64,000 nt of DNA from JBELHO01 sp042091375 (lineage in GTDB: Bacteria; Pseudomonadota; Gammaproteobacteria; Enterobacterales; Alteromonadaceae). Numbering within the stretch: the first letter of the stretch is position 1; each line of letters begins with the position of its first letter. The DNA is taken from the NCBI GenBank assembly GCA_042091375.1, contig JBELHO010000001.1, positions 133,332 through 197,331 on the forward strand, written 5' to 3'. The notes below the pieces were generated by a model. The model ran no database searches. It was not told the origin of the DNA and saw only the letters and a program-made list of their open reading frames with translations. Shown here in pieces: positions 52,105 to 61,717 of this stretch. A program made the translations under genes and the position numbers.

Positions 52105-54063
52105 ATGGAAGCGTTAACACATTCGCTAAAGTCAGTATTCGGCTTTGATAGTTTCCGTGACGGGCAGCAACAAACTATCAGGCAACTCCTAGATAACCAA
52201 TCTTCACTGGCCATTTTTCCAACGGGTTCGGGAAAAAGTCTGTGTTATCAATTAACAGCACTACACTTACCACATTTGACTTTAGTGGTCTCGCCACTAC
52301 TTGCCCTAATGAAAGATCAATTGCGTTTTTTAGCTAGCAAGGGCATTGCGGCGGCCACTATTGATTCAAGCTTGACTGCTGAGCAAAGTCGACAGGTGAT
52401 GACCGCGGTTCGATGTGGTGATATTAATATTCTCATGGTATCGGTTGAACGTTTTAAAAATGAGCGTTTTCGGCAATTTATTGCTGATGTTCAGGTTTCT
52501 ATGTTAGTAGTTGATGAAGCGCATTGTATTTCAGAGTGGGGTCACAACTTTCGACCTGATTATTTAAAATTACCAGTCTATTGCCAGACGTTAAATATCA
52601 ACCTAGTCTTGTTGTTAACCGCGACAGCCACTGAGAAAGTTAAAGGTGATATGGCTGCTAAATTTTCGATAGCCCGGCAACACATAGTGCAAACTGGTTT
52701 TTACCGACCTAATCTAGATTTGTCAGTTGCTCCAGTGACGTCCGATAATAAAGATCAGCAGCTTTTACATCGTTTACAGCAATTACCTAACTGCGGCATT
52801 GTTTACGTCACTTTACAACACACAGCCGAGCAAGTTGCCAGTACCTTGTCGCAAAATGGTTGGCGAGCATGCGCCTACCACGCTGGTTTTGACAGTGATA
52901 AACGCCAGTATATCCAAAACCAATTTATGCAAGGTTCAGTGGACATTATTGTCGCCACCATTGCTTTTGGCATGGGCATTGATAAAGCCAATATTCGCTT
53001 CGTGATCCACTATGACTTGCCCAAGTCAATCGAAAATTACAGTCAAGAAATAGGTCGCGCAGGTCGAGATGGCTTACCTTCCCACTGTATAACACTGGCT
53101 AATTTAGACAGTTTACCCACCCTTGAAAATTTTGTTTATGGCGATACTCCAGAACTTATTGGTATTGAACAGGTGTTATCTACGATTAAATCTGAATGTC
53201 ATCAGGGGCAATGGCAATTTCATGGTCTGTCCTTGTCCAACAACAGTAACATCCGACAATTACCGTTAAAAACATTATTAGTTCAGCTTGAAATTTTTGG
53301 GGTTATAAAACCGTTGTTTTCATTTTTTGCAGACATTAAGTATAAGTTCATTACCGATAAAAATACCATTTTAGGGGCTTTTCGAGATGAGCGAAAACAA
53401 TTCATTACGGCAATTTTTGCACAGACACAATTTAAAAAAATATGGGGACAATTAGACTTCGAGCAATTAAATCAAGTGTACCCTTGTCAACGCAGTCGAG
53501 TGCTCAGTGCCCTTGAATATTTACAAGACTGTGGGCATATCACAATGGAAACTAAAAAGATCACTGAAGTTTATCAAGTGGATCCTTTAGCATTGAGCGA
53601 TCCTCAATTAGCGACTCAATGTCACCGCTACTTTCAACAAAAACAAAGCAGTGAAATTGAACGCATTGCGGCGTTGATCGGATTTTTTGCTTCTAAACAA
53701 TGTCTAAGTAAGCAGTTAGCCGATTATTTTGATGATAAAAACGCACCACAAGCCTGTGGCCATTGTTCGGTTTGCCGGGGCTTGTATGCCGAGCTTAAAT
53801 ACAGTGTTGATAAAGTTTGGCCATCAGATCCTAGTTTAATTGGCTATTTAATTGAGTTTAATGATCATATGCAAAGTCAAGGAATTACAATGCTATCAAA
53901 TGAAACGTTAGCGCGCTTTCTAACTGGTTTAATGGTGCCGATATTCACTCGCAACAAAGTTAAGTCGTTAGCTGGTTTTGCCAGTTGTCAGGGATTGCGT
54001 TATCAGGCAGTGTACCAAAAAGTCGTAAAGTTTAGCGCGCAGTCTAAGTTGACTGGTGGTTAA
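52105..54063 (+). CDS. RecQ-family ATP-dependent DNA helicase
   Basis: The 652-aa protein is a superfamily 2 helicase with Walker A FPTGSGKS (38-45) and DEAH box VVDEAHCISEWGH (DEAH at 137-140). Motif V/VI follow in IVATIAFGMGIDKANIRFVIHYD and SQEIGRAGRDG. A RecQ-Ct zinc-like site ends in ACGHCSVCRG. It unwinds 3'-tailed DNA in repair or recombination. It lacks a clear HRDC domain, its sequence is not that of the main RecQ, and the C-terminal 100 residues differ, so it is a RecQ-like paralogue rather than certain recQ. Confidence 0.88.
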   Translation: MEALTHSLKSVFGFDSFRDGQQQTIRQLLDNQSSLAIFPTGSGKSLCYQLTALHLPHLTLVVSPLLALMKDQLRFLASKGIAAATIDSSLTAEQSRQVMTAVRCGDINILMVSVERFKNERFRQFIADVQVSMLVVDEAHCISEWGHNFRPDYLKLPVYCQTLNINLVLLLTATATEKVKGDMAAKFSIARQHIVQTGFYRPNLDLSVAPVTSDNKDQQLLHRLQQLPNCGIVYVTLQHTAEQVASTLSQNGWRACAYHAGFDSDKRQYIQNQFMQGSVDIIVATIAFGMGIDKANIRFVIHYDLPKSIENYSQEIGRAGRDGLPSHCITLANLDSLPTLENFVYGDTPELIGIEQVLSTIKSECHQGQWQFHGLSLSNNSNIRQLPLKTLLVQLEIFGVIKPLFSFFADIKYKFITDKNTILGAFRDERKQFITAIFAQTQFKKIWGQLDFEQLNQVYPCQRSRVLSALEYLQDCGHITMETKKITEVYQVDPLALSDPQLATQCHRYFQQKQSSEIERIAALIGFFASKQCLSKQLADYFDDKNAPQACGHCSVCRGLYAELKYSVDKVWPSDPSLIGYLIEFNDHMQSQGITMLSNETLARFLTGLMVPIFTRNKVKSLAGFASCQGLRYQAVYQKVVKFSAQSKLTGG

Positions 54064-54291
54064 AATTGTCAGTGACCTTTTAGTTGGTTGTTATCAGTGA
54101 CTAGGCCATTAACCTCTGTGATTAGGCAACAAGCCATGACTAATTTTCAAACTAAGGTAGTTAAAAATCGTTAAAGTAGAGTGACTACAGTTACTCATGT
54201 TGCTTTATGAACCATTTTTACTTTATTCACTTGAAAATTAGCCCTTAACAGGAATTGTTGATTTAAGATAATCGGTCACAGTATGCACAGT

Positions 54292-54777
54292 TTATTGGGG
54301 TTGATCAGCTGTGCTAACATTAACATGACCTTGAGCTAATTCATCTTCAGTTGCGTCGCGTACTTCAAGGATTTCGACATCAAACTTAAGGTCAATACCT
54401 GCCAAAGGGTGATTGCCATCAACTGTTATTTGCTCATCTTGAACATCAATGACTATCACCGTTTGTTCACCATCATCTGTGGTTGCCCTGAGTTGTGTAC
54501 CAACTGCTAAGTCATCAATGTCAGCAAACATGGCTTTGGGCACAGTTTGCACATATTCTTCAAACCTCTGGCCATAAGCCTGATCCGCTTGAACTTCTAC
54601 CTCAAAGGTATCACCTGATTGATGATCTGTTAACGCTTGTTCTAGACCAGGGATCAAATAGCCACTACCGTGTATAACGGATAATGGTTTATCGTCATAA
54701 GAACTATCGATTAACGTTTCTGCACTGTCTGAAACCGCATAATGCATTACTACCACTTTATTGTTACTAATTTTCAT
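54292..54777 (-). CDS. SlyD-like FKBP-type peptidyl-prolyl isomerase
   Basis: The 161-aa protein has the SlyD/FkpB-type layout: MKISNNKVVVMHYAVSD at the start, GSGYLIPGLEQAL in the FKBP core, an inserted-in-flap chaperone domain (about 70-130), and the closing DGNHPLAGIDLKFDVEILEV. It lacks the His/Cys-rich C-terminal tail that binds nickel in E. coli SlyD and ends in a short acidic sequence. It should be a folding helper rather than a metal-delivery protein. It is followed upstream by ygfZ on the same strand, 18 bp away. Confidence 0.88.
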   Translation of the reverse strand: MKISNNKVVVMHYAVSDSAETLIDSSYDDKPLSVIHGSGYLIPGLEQALTDHQSGDTFEVEVQADQAYGQRFEEYVQTVPKAMFADIDDLAVGTQLRATTDDGEQTVIVIDVQDEQITVDGNHPLAGIDLKFDVEILEVRDATEDELAQGHVNVSTADQPQ

Positions 54778-54795
54778 GAGTTTTCCTTTTAATAC

Positions 54796-55785
54796 TTATG
54801 CGCCGTCTAACGAATAAGGTAATTGATTAATTGACAATATACTGCCAGGGCTATCTTTTATGCGTAGCGGGGTTGATTGGTCTATGTCTTTAGCAAGAAC
54901 GGCTTGGATCACTAGGTTATTGTTACTGCTGTGATAAAAACTAATGATATCACCTGCTTTGCGCCAGTTTTCACCTAACTGCTTTTCAATAATTGGCATT
55001 GTCGACAAAGCACAATTGCTTACAGATAAAGAAAACAATGCCTTTTTGTTCTTACCTAAGTATTGCATCCGCGCCACTGTCTCTTGTCCTAAATAGCAAC
55101 CTTTGGTAAAACTTATACCGTTAATTGCTTGTAAATTAAGCATTTGCGGTACATATTCAGCTATTGAATGTTCCTTAAGTAAAGGAAAACCTTGCTCTAT
55201 TTCGTGCAGGTCCCATACCGCTGAGGAATAAATAGGCAGATTAAAACCATTGATTATGGCTTCACTATTGGTTTTATCAATGATCAGTAAATAGCGTTCA
55301 ATTGTGCCGGCAATATACACAATGGTCGCCTTGCCGTTGTGTTGCACAGGGGACTCATGATCAGGGATCAGGGCAAATTGTTGAGTAAGCAATTGTTTGG
55401 CTTGCTCACCTACCAAAGCAAAGTAAGCTAGCTCTGCTGCTTCATTGATATCAACATCAGCAAATACACCAAATTTTTTTAATTCAGTTAATGAGGCGTT
55501 AACTGTGCTTTTATGTTGAAAAAGTAGATAGGCATGGTGGTGTTTAAACAGCCTGAAACAGCAAAAAACTTTGCCTTTGGCATTGCAATGGGCACCACTT
55601 AATACTTGTTGCTCGGATAAACTGTCAACATCACAGGTGACTTGCCCTTGCAAGTATTTAGCTTTGTCATTGCCAGTAATTGATATGGCAGAAAGATCAG
55701 ATAACTCAACGGCGTAAGTCGGAGGTAATGCATCTAAAAGGGGCTTTTCTTGGATAACAGCTAAAGTCATATTCAATTTCTTCAT
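54796..55785 (-). CDS. ygfZ: tRNA-modifying protein YgfZ (folate-dependent Fe-S helper)
   Basis: YgfZ is a tetrahydrofolate-binding protein needed by some Fe-S enzymes such as MiaB. The 329-aa protein shows the GcvT-like start with KYLQGQVTCDVDSL and the family signature KGCYLGQETVAR, whose Cys is essential in E. coli. Length matches (E. coli 326 aa). It heads a minus-strand unit with the SlyD-like gene and is divergent from sdhE, the usual ygfZ-sdhE arrangement. Confidence 0.94.
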   Translation of the reverse strand: MKKLNMTLAVIQEKPLLDALPPTYAVELSDLSAISITGNDKAKYLQGQVTCDVDSLSEQQVLSGAHCNAKGKVFCCFRLFKHHHAYLLFQHKSTVNASLTELKKFGVFADVDINEAAELAYFALVGEQAKQLLTQQFALIPDHESPVQHNGKATIVYIAGTIERYLLIIDKTNSEAIINGFNLPIYSSAVWDLHEIEQGFPLLKEHSIAEYVPQMLNLQAINGISFTKGCYLGQETVARMQYLGKNKKALFSLSVSNCALSTMPIIEKQLGENWRKAGDIISFYHSSNNNLVIQAVLAKDIDQSTPLRIKDSPGSILSINQLPYSLDGA

Positions 55786-56130
55786 TAATTTATTGTTATT
55801 AAAGTGAGGGCGTGGTCAGTAAATTACAAGCACTGAAAGTGATCTATTTCACCCTGTTATCAATATATTATTACAATTGATTTTAATACTATAGATCAGT
55901 TGTTGTTTGGCTATTTAACCTACTGGCTGGGTTATTTTGCCTACTTGGTTATTTGGCTTAGTGCTTCGATGGAATTGGAAAATGACTATTTTTATACTAA
56001 TACAATTTACAAGCTAGCTCTTGTGTTACTGTGTTTGTTACACTTAGCTCAGGTCAACTTTTAGTAAACTAAATTATTGCGGTAAATTATTGCGGTAAAT
56101 TATATTGCGGTATATATATTTTGGAAAATT
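55786..56130. promoter_or_regulatory. ygfZ-sdhE divergent region with short tandem repeats
   Basis: No gene fits in this 345-bp region. From about 56072 to 56112 the unit ATTATTGCGGTAA is present twice in tandem, followed by a third imperfect copy ending ATTGCGGTA, 20-60 bp upstream of sdhE. Farther left, a pyrimidine/TTGG-rich stretch repeats variations of CTGGCTGGGTTATTTTGCC and TACTTGGTTATTTGGC. Promoters for both genes must lie here; I cannot fix them. Confidence 0.5.
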
Positions 56131-56382
56131 ATGTCAGTAGATAAACACAAAGCAAGATTAAAATGGGCATGTCGACGAGGAATGTTAGAACTTGACGTAC
56201 TGTTTATGCCTTTCGTTGAAGAAGCCTACGATCAATTAACTATAAAAGAAAAACAGGTGTTTGAGCGGTTGTTAACCTGCCAAGATCCGGAATTATTTGC
56301 TTGGTTTATGGGGCATGAGGAGTGTAAAGATCAAGAACTCAACGGCATGGTGCAACATATACTCGGCAGGGTTAAGGTATAG
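56131..56382 (+). CDS. sdhE: FAD assembly factor SdhE
   Basis: SdhE (YgfY) helps attach FAD covalently to SdhA of succinate dehydrogenase. The 83-aa protein carries the invariant RGMLELD motif at residues 16-22. It has the length and helical pattern of the family (E. coli 88 aa), ending in LNGMVQHILGRVKV. The next frame, ygfX, follows without a clear start codon. Confidence 0.96.
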   Translation: MSVDKHKARLKWACRRGMLELDVLFMPFVEEAYDQLTIKEKQVFERLLTCQDPELFAWFMGHEECKDQELNGMVQHILGRVKV

Positions 56383-56842
56383 TATCATTATTGACAAATC
56401 TCAACACCAAGCTCAGCTGAACTTGGCTTTTGCTGTAATTTGTCTAGTTGTTTTGGCTATCTGCTGTTATTTTTGCACATTATTGTTGGGTGCATGGTCA
56501 GTTATTTTTTCGGCAGCATCACTTTCGGGTATTGCCAAGCTTTTGACAAGTTTGTTTGCAGACGCGGATCATCAAAAGCAGCACCTTGTTTTACATCGCG
56601 ATGGCAAAGTTGATTGTCGCCAAGGAGAGTATTTTACACTGAGTGCTAATAGTCGTATTGGCTGGTTTGGCTGCTGGTTATTTTTAACAAGGCAGGATGA
56701 TAACCATTTGCTGCATACCGCTAAACGGCAACAGATCAAACAATTTATTTTTCGCGACAGTGTTGCTAAACATGGTTATGCGAGATTGTGTCGGCAGATC
56801 CTTAGGGCAAGACAACTGAGTGCGTTTAGCAATAATCACTGA
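56315..56842 (+). CDS. YgfX family membrane protein (start uncertain)
   Basis: The frame behind sdhE encodes a protein with two close transmembrane segments (LAFAVICLVVLAICCYFC and the next) and a cytoplasmic tail, including LVLHRDGKVDCRQGEYFTL. This matches the layout of YgfX (CptA), which in E. coli follows sdhE. The homologous part begins at about 56384 (SIIIDKSQHQAQ), but only ATC/ATT codons lie there. The first ATG in frame is at 56315, deep inside sdhE. I give that as the start, though an ATT near 56387, eight bases after AAGGT, is a real alternative. The YgfX call rests on position and topology. Confidence 0.6.
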   Translation: MRSVKIKNSTAWCNIYSAGLRYSIIIDKSQHQAQLNLAFAVICLVVLAICCYFCTLLLGAWSVIFSAASLSGIAKLLTSLFADADHQKQHLVLHRDGKVDCRQGEYFTLSANSRIGWFGCWLFLTRQDDNHLLHTAKRQQIKQFIFRDSVAKHGYARLCRQILRARQLSAFSNNH

Positions 56843-56993
56843 GGTTTGATTGATGTTAATTACAATGTTTAAGATATGATTAGTCGTCCATTGGAGCGCT
56901 GGATCATGTCAACAAACCGATGCGCTCTCCTAAACTATTCGAATACTTGTTTTGCTCAAAATTAGCCAGCCAAGAATTAATTACCCACCAGTT

Positions 56994-58601
56994 TTATGAG
57001 TGATGAGTATCGTTTGGCGATAAAATTGTCGCTTCACTTTGCGGCTGCAGTTCTGGATAATCTAAGGTGTAATGCAAGCCTCTGCTTTCTTTGCGAGATA
57101 AAGCAGAGCGGATGATCAGCTCTGCTACTTGAACTAAATTGCGCAGTTCTAACAGATTATTTGACACCTTAAAATTGCGGTAATATTCGTCTATCTCGCG
57201 TTGCAGTAACTCCACGCGATGCAATGCGCGTTCAAGGCGTTTAGTGGTGCGAACAATTCCAACATAATCCCACATAAACAATCTAAGTTCATGCCAATTA
57301 TGCTGGATCACTACTTCTTCATCAGAGTCAGTTACTCGACTTTCATCCCATGGGGGAATAGCTAGAAACTTGGTTGGCGATTGCAAAGAGCCTTTAATGC
57401 TATTGGCTGCGGAACGCGCAAAAACTAAACATTCTAACAGGGAATTACTGGCTAAACGATTGGCGCCATGCAGCCCTGTATAGGCAACTTCACCAATAGC
57501 ATACAAGTTATCAACATCGGTTTTACCCTGTTTGTCTATAATCACACCACCGCAAGTATAATGAGCGGCAGGCACAACTGGCATGGCTTGTTTGGTAATA
57601 TCTATTCCTAATGATTTAGTTTTTTTATAAATATTAGGGAAGTGTTCCCGTATAAATTCTGCTGATCTGTGGCTGATGTCTAAGAACATGCAGTCAGCAC
57701 CTAAACGCTTCATTTCAAAATCTATTGCTCGGGCTACCACGTCTCTGGGGGCAAGTTCAGCCCGCTCATCAAAAGAAGGCATAAAGCGACTGCCATCGGG
57801 TCTGCGTAAAATAGCCCCTTCGCCTCGCAAAGCTTCAGTTAATAAAAAAGTCCCTGCTGATGGGTGAAATAAACACGTTGGATGAAACTGATTGAACTCC
57901 ATATTGGCGACACGACAGCCAGCACGCCAAGCCATGGCAATGCCATCACCGCTAGCCACATCAGGGTTTGAAGTATATTGATATACTTTACTGGCACCGC
58001 CAGTAGCTAAAATAGTATTTTTGGCAAAGACCCGCTCTACCTTTTCATTATTTCTATTCCAGATATAGGCTCCAATACACGTTTTATTGGCGGTATTTTG
58101 ACTGTCGCAGACTAAGTCTATGGCATTATAACGCTCAAATATACGTATTCGACTGTGTTGTCTTACCTGTTCAACTAAGGTGGTTTGCACCGCTTTACCG
58201 GTTGCATCTGCTGCATGGAGAATGCGTCTATGACTGTGTCCGCCTTCTTTAGTTAAATGATAGCGTTTGTCGCCACTTTGATTGTCCTCGCGATCAAAGT
58301 TAACCCCTTTATTAATTAACCACTCCAGCGATTTTTTGGCATTTTCTGCAGTATATTGGACTATTTGTTGGTCACACAGTCCTGCGCCGGCATTGAGGGT
58401 ATCGTCTACATGTGACATAACACTGTCGTTTTCATCAAATACGGCGGCAATACCGCCTTGTGCATAATAGGTAGAGCCTTCATTGATCATCGACTTGCTC
58501 AGTATCAACACATCAGCAACTTGGGCGAGATGTAATGCTAGTGATAATCCTGCGGCGCCACTTCCTATTATTAATACATCACAATTGTGTTGTTGATTCA
58601 T
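56994..58601 (-). CDS. nadB: L-aspartate oxidase
   Basis: NadB oxidises aspartate to iminoaspartate for NAD synthesis. The 535-aa flavoprotein has the FAD motif IGSGAAGLSLALHLA, the STYYAQGGIAAVF segment, HTRRILH-like HSHRRILHAADATG, and EFNQFHPT and GGV-type active-site segments, with a C-terminal helical domain. Length is normal (E. coli 540 aa). It is divergent from rpoE, the classic order. Confidence 0.97.
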   Translation of the reverse strand: MNQQHNCDVLIIGSGAAGLSLALHLAQVADVLILSKSMINEGSTYYAQGGIAAVFDENDSVMSHVDDTLNAGAGLCDQQIVQYTAENAKKSLEWLINKGVNFDREDNQSGDKRYHLTKEGGHSHRRILHAADATGKAVQTTLVEQVRQHSRIRIFERYNAIDLVCDSQNTANKTCIGAYIWNRNNEKVERVFAKNTILATGGASKVYQYTSNPDVASGDGIAMAWRAGCRVANMEFNQFHPTCLFHPSAGTFLLTEALRGEGAILRRPDGSRFMPSFDERAELAPRDVVARAIDFEMKRLGADCMFLDISHRSAEFIREHFPNIYKKTKSLGIDITKQAMPVVPAAHYTCGGVIIDKQGKTDVDNLYAIGEVAYTGLHGANRLASNSLLECLVFARSAANSIKGSLQSPTKFLAIPPWDESRVTDSDEEVVIQHNWHELRLFMWDYVGIVRTTKRLERALHRVELLQREIDEYYRNFKVSNNLLELRNLVQVAELIIRSALSRKESRGLHYTLDYPELQPQSEATILSPNDTHHS

Positions 58602-58711
58602 ATATGCATTAGTTTGAGGTATGATGAGGCATTATATTAACGCTTATTTATCGGCGATAACAGAAAATAAACAGTTGGGTTAAGATATTTACTGTTTTTT
58701 TGAAATATTTA

Positions 58712-58738
58712 GAACTTTATTGCACAAGTGTAGTCTTA
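58712..58738 (+). promoter_or_regulatory. Candidate sigma-E autoregulated promoter of rpoE
   Basis: GAACTT (58712-58717), a 16-base spacer and TCTTA (58734-58738) match the sigma-E consensus (GGAACTT and TCTGA/TCAAA) well, 64 bp before the rpoE start used here. rpoE operons are known to be autoregulated, so this position is expected. Confidence 0.6.
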
Positions 58739-58801
58739 CTTGCAGCGTTTGCCATAAGCCAGATGTAAAAGTGACAGAGTTAGTTAGGAGATATGGCTCG
58801 A

Positions 58802-59380
58802 ATGAGCGAACAAAACGTAGACCAAAAATTGGTTGAACGGGTACAGCGCGGCGATAAAAATGCCTTCAACCTGTTGGTGACAAAATATCAGCACAAAGTG
58901 GCAAATTTAGTTTCCCGCTATGTTAAAAACCAAGGTGATGTGCCAGATATAGTTCAAGAAGCATTTATTAAAGCGTACCGAGCCTTACCCAATTTTAGAG
59001 GGGATAGTGCTTTTTATACTTGGTTGTACCGCATTGCTGTTAATTGTGCGAAAAACCAATTGGTATCAAGTGGCAGAAAACCACCGGGTTCTGATATCGA
59101 AATTGAAGACGCCGAAATATATGATTCAGGTGAAGCCCTGAGAGAAAATGCATCACCTGAAAAGCTGTTGTTAACCAATGAAATTAAAACGGTAATTTTT
59201 AATACCATAGAACAATTACCTGAAGATTTGCGAACAGCGATAAATCTTCGCGAACTCGAGGGATTGAGTTACGAGGAAATAGCTACAGTAATGGAGTGCC
59301 CGGTGGGTACTGTGCGCTCGAGAATATTTAGAGCTCGAGATGCTGTAGATAAAAAGATCAGGCCTTTGATCCAAAGTTAA
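58802..59380 (+). CDS. rpoE: RNA polymerase sigma factor RpoE (sigma-E)
   Basis: Sigma-E controls the envelope stress response. I prefer the ATG at 58802 (MSEQNVDQKLVERVQRGDKN), which matches E. coli RpoE and is 11 bases after AGGAG; an ATG at 58793 is too close to that site. The 192-aa product has sigma-2 (PDIVQEAFIKAYRALPNFRGDSAFYTWLYRI) and sigma-4 (LRELEGLSYEEIA, GTVRSRIFRARDAV). It heads rpoE-rseA-rseB-rseC. Confidence 0.97.
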   Translation: MSEQNVDQKLVERVQRGDKNAFNLLVTKYQHKVANLVSRYVKNQGDVPDIVQEAFIKAYRALPNFRGDSAFYTWLYRIAVNCAKNQLVSSGRKPPGSDIEIEDAEIYDSGEALRENASPEKLLLTNEIKTVIFNTIEQLPEDLRTAINLRELEGLSYEEIATVMECPVGTVRSRIFRARDAVDKKIRPLIQS

Positions 59381-59418
59381 TGAGTTTAATAAAGTGAGTT
59401 TTATTTTAAGGTGAATAT

Positions 59419-60009
59419 ATGAATGAGCATAAGTTTGAGACTGTATCATCAATGGCCGATAGTCATTTTACTAATGATGACTGTGTTGATGGCTTAGTTA
59501 ACAACCAACAGTTGTCACAGACTTGGTACAGATATCATCTTATTGGTGATGCCATAAGAGATGAACTACCTGAACAACTGGACACCGAACTAGCTTTGAA
59601 CATAGCCAATGCCATTGAAAACGAACCGACAGTACTAGCGCCGGTTGCAAAAGCAAGTATAACTGAGGCATTAAAAGGTAAAGTGGTTGAGTGGATCAAA
59701 CCTTTTGGTCAAGTTGCTATTGCTGCTTCTGCCGCGGGTTTATTTATCCTCAATGTTCAACACAATGTTGCTGACAATAATGCTTTTGAGCCGAGTCGTA
59801 TTGTGCAAACCAACCCTGTTGGCGGTATTGCTCAGCCAGTGAGTTTAAATTATCAGCAAAATAGTCGAGTCTCTCAGCAACAGGCATTCGTTGCACAACA
59901 GCGCAGATTTCAGGCGTTATTACAAGATCACAAACAACAAATTACCTTTACTTCACAAGCTTTAGCACCGACAGATACGACAACTGAGGTAGAAGATACG
60001 CCTAAATGA
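59419..60009 (+). CDS. rseA: Anti-sigma-E factor RseA
   Basis: RseA holds sigma-E at the membrane until cleaved by DegS and RseP. The 196-aa protein has the N-terminal sigma-binding part (VSSMADSHFTNDD; TWYRYHLIGDAIRDEL), one transmembrane helix at about 95-112, and a periplasmic Gln-rich tail (QQNSRVSQQQAFVAQQ). It lies 38 bp after rpoE and overlaps rseB by four bases (ATGA). Confidence 0.94.
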   Translation: MNEHKFETVSSMADSHFTNDDCVDGLVNNQQLSQTWYRYHLIGDAIRDELPEQLDTELALNIANAIENEPTVLAPVAKASITEALKGKVVEWIKPFGQVAIAASAAGLFILNVQHNVADNNAFEPSRIVQTNPVGGIAQPVSLNYQQNSRVSQQQAFVAQQRRFQALLQDHKQQITFTSQALAPTDTTTEVEDTPK

Positions 60010-60986
60010 AGTTTCTAATTTATTTATTAGTACTGGGTGTATTTAGTTTTCCAGTAGTAGCTGAACAGGCTGAAAAAATCGACGGAGCAGACAGTGCTGT
60101 AGTCTGGCTAAAGCAACTCTCTGATGCTTTAAACACCTTGAATTTTAGTACTTCTTTTGTGGTGGTTAAAAATAACCATGCAGAGCCTTACCATTGGTTT
60201 CATGGCGTAACTTATCAAGGAGTACAGTTAGAAATATTATCATCATTAAATGGAGCGCGTAGAGATACCTTAAGAAAAGGCAATATTGTTAGTTACATTG
60301 AACCCGAATTGCCGCCGTATTCTGTTTCTTCTTCACAACTTAGAGGACCTATACCCAATGTCTTAAGTGGAGACATAGAAACACTTTTGCCGATATATAA
60401 TTTAAACTTGGTTGGTAAAAGTCGCATTCTTGGACGTACAGCACAATTGATCCGCATTGTATCTAAAGACGATGAACGTCATGGTCATTGGCTTTGGTTA
60501 GATAACAAAACTGGTTTGTTGTTGAAAATGGCGATAGCCACAAGAACTGGACAATTACTGGAACAAGTACAATTCACTCATTTAGACATTACTCAAACGC
60601 CAGCAGACAGTTTAATTAAATTACAGTCAAATGATTTACCTAAAGTATTAGAAATCCCTAAAGGTTACCAACAGCAAAATTTACTTTGGGAGGTTAAGTG
60701 GTTACCCCAAGGTTTTGTGAATATTAATTCTAATCGACATCGAATCAGTTCAACTAAGCAACCCGTCGAATTTAAGTTATTCAGTGATGGTTTAGTCGAT
60801 GTTTCTGTTTATGTGACTCGCTCTCAAGAACAACGCCAAGCTGATTTTGTGTTAGATGGTGCAACGGTGGCATTTAATCAAGCCAACAACGGCATTGAAA
60901 TCAGTGTCGTTGGTAAAATCCCATCAAAAACAGCAAAAAAGATTGCTGACTCTATTGTGATTTTGCCTAAAGCACTGACACCATGA
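60006..60986 (+). CDS. rseB: Sigma-E regulatory protein RseB
   Basis: RseB is a periplasmic protein that binds RseA and senses lipopolysaccharide/outer-membrane lipoprotein stress. The 326-aa protein has a signal peptide ending near VVAEQ, a LolA-like N-terminal domain (WLKQLSDALNTLNFSTSFV), and the C-terminal MucB/RseB domain (WEVKWLPQGFVN). Its start overlaps rseA and its end overlaps rseC by four bases. Confidence 0.95.
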   Translation: MKFLIYLLVLGVFSFPVVAEQAEKIDGADSAVVWLKQLSDALNTLNFSTSFVVVKNNHAEPYHWFHGVTYQGVQLEILSSLNGARRDTLRKGNIVSYIEPELPPYSVSSSQLRGPIPNVLSGDIETLLPIYNLNLVGKSRILGRTAQLIRIVSKDDERHGHWLWLDNKTGLLLKMAIATRTGQLLEQVQFTHLDITQTPADSLIKLQSNDLPKVLEIPKGYQQQNLLWEVKWLPQGFVNINSNRHRISSTKQPVEFKLFSDGLVDVSVYVTRSQEQRQADFVLDGATVAFNQANNGIEISVVGKIPSKTAKKIADSIVILPKALTP

Positions 60987-61459
60987 TCGAAGAAACGGCT
61001 AAAGTCATTGCGATAAAAAATCGCCATATCACCGTTGAGAGTGTGGTAAAATCGAGCTGTAGTGGCTGTCAGCAAATAGATAGTTGCGGCAGTGGTCAAG
61101 TAGCCAAAGCTTTCCCGCAAAAAAAATTATTGATGCAATTCAGTTCAGACTTTCCGGTAAATCTCGGTGATATTGTGGTGATTGGTTTATCGGAAGCAAT
61201 TTTACTAAAGTCAGCTTGGCAAGTGTATATGTGGCCTCTGCTTGGACTGATTTTCGGCGCACTCGCTGGTCAATCAATGGTTGAACAAGGGCTAGTCAAT
61301 CACGAAATAGTTGCCATCGCACTTAGTTTTGTGTTTGGATATTTAGGTTTTTACTTGGCTAGGCGCAAACAGAGTTCAATGGCAAGTTCGCGGCAATGGT
61401 CACCGGTTATTTTGAGAGTAGCATCCTCGTCAGTCGGCACAATCACAGTTAAAAATTAA
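60983..61459 (+). CDS. rseC: SoxR-reducing system protein RseC family
   Basis: RseC is an inner-membrane protein tied to the sigma-E operon and the reduction of SoxR. The 158-aa product has an N-terminal cytoplasmic part with the Cys cluster C26, C29 and C35 (SSCSGCQQIDSC). Two transmembrane helices follow (about 75-95 and 108-128) with a basic tail. The Cys spacing is typical of the family. Last gene of the rpoE operon. Confidence 0.92.
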   Translation: MIEETAKVIAIKNRHITVESVVKSSCSGCQQIDSCGSGQVAKAFPQKKLLMQFSSDFPVNLGDIVVIGLSEAILLKSAWQVYMWPLLGLIFGALAGQSMVEQGLVNHEIVAIALSFVFGYLGFYLARRKQSSMASSRQWSPVILRVASSSVGTITVKN

Positions 61460-61717
61460 ATAAAAAAAACAGTTTAGTTTTCTCATGTAGATCAATACAA
61501 GCTTTAACATATTGTGTAAGCTCATTTCAAACAATAAATATTTATCGTTGACTTACTCATCTTAGTTTCTCAATAATTACTATCTCACCTTCTTTGCAAA
61601 GATTTATTTTAATTTAATTTAAACCTTTTGATGCCTTCTTGTCGTCTAACTTAGTAACCTTGCAAGCAAGGCGAGTTCACAGCAAACATACCTAGTGTGT
61701 TAATAAGGAAAGTCACT

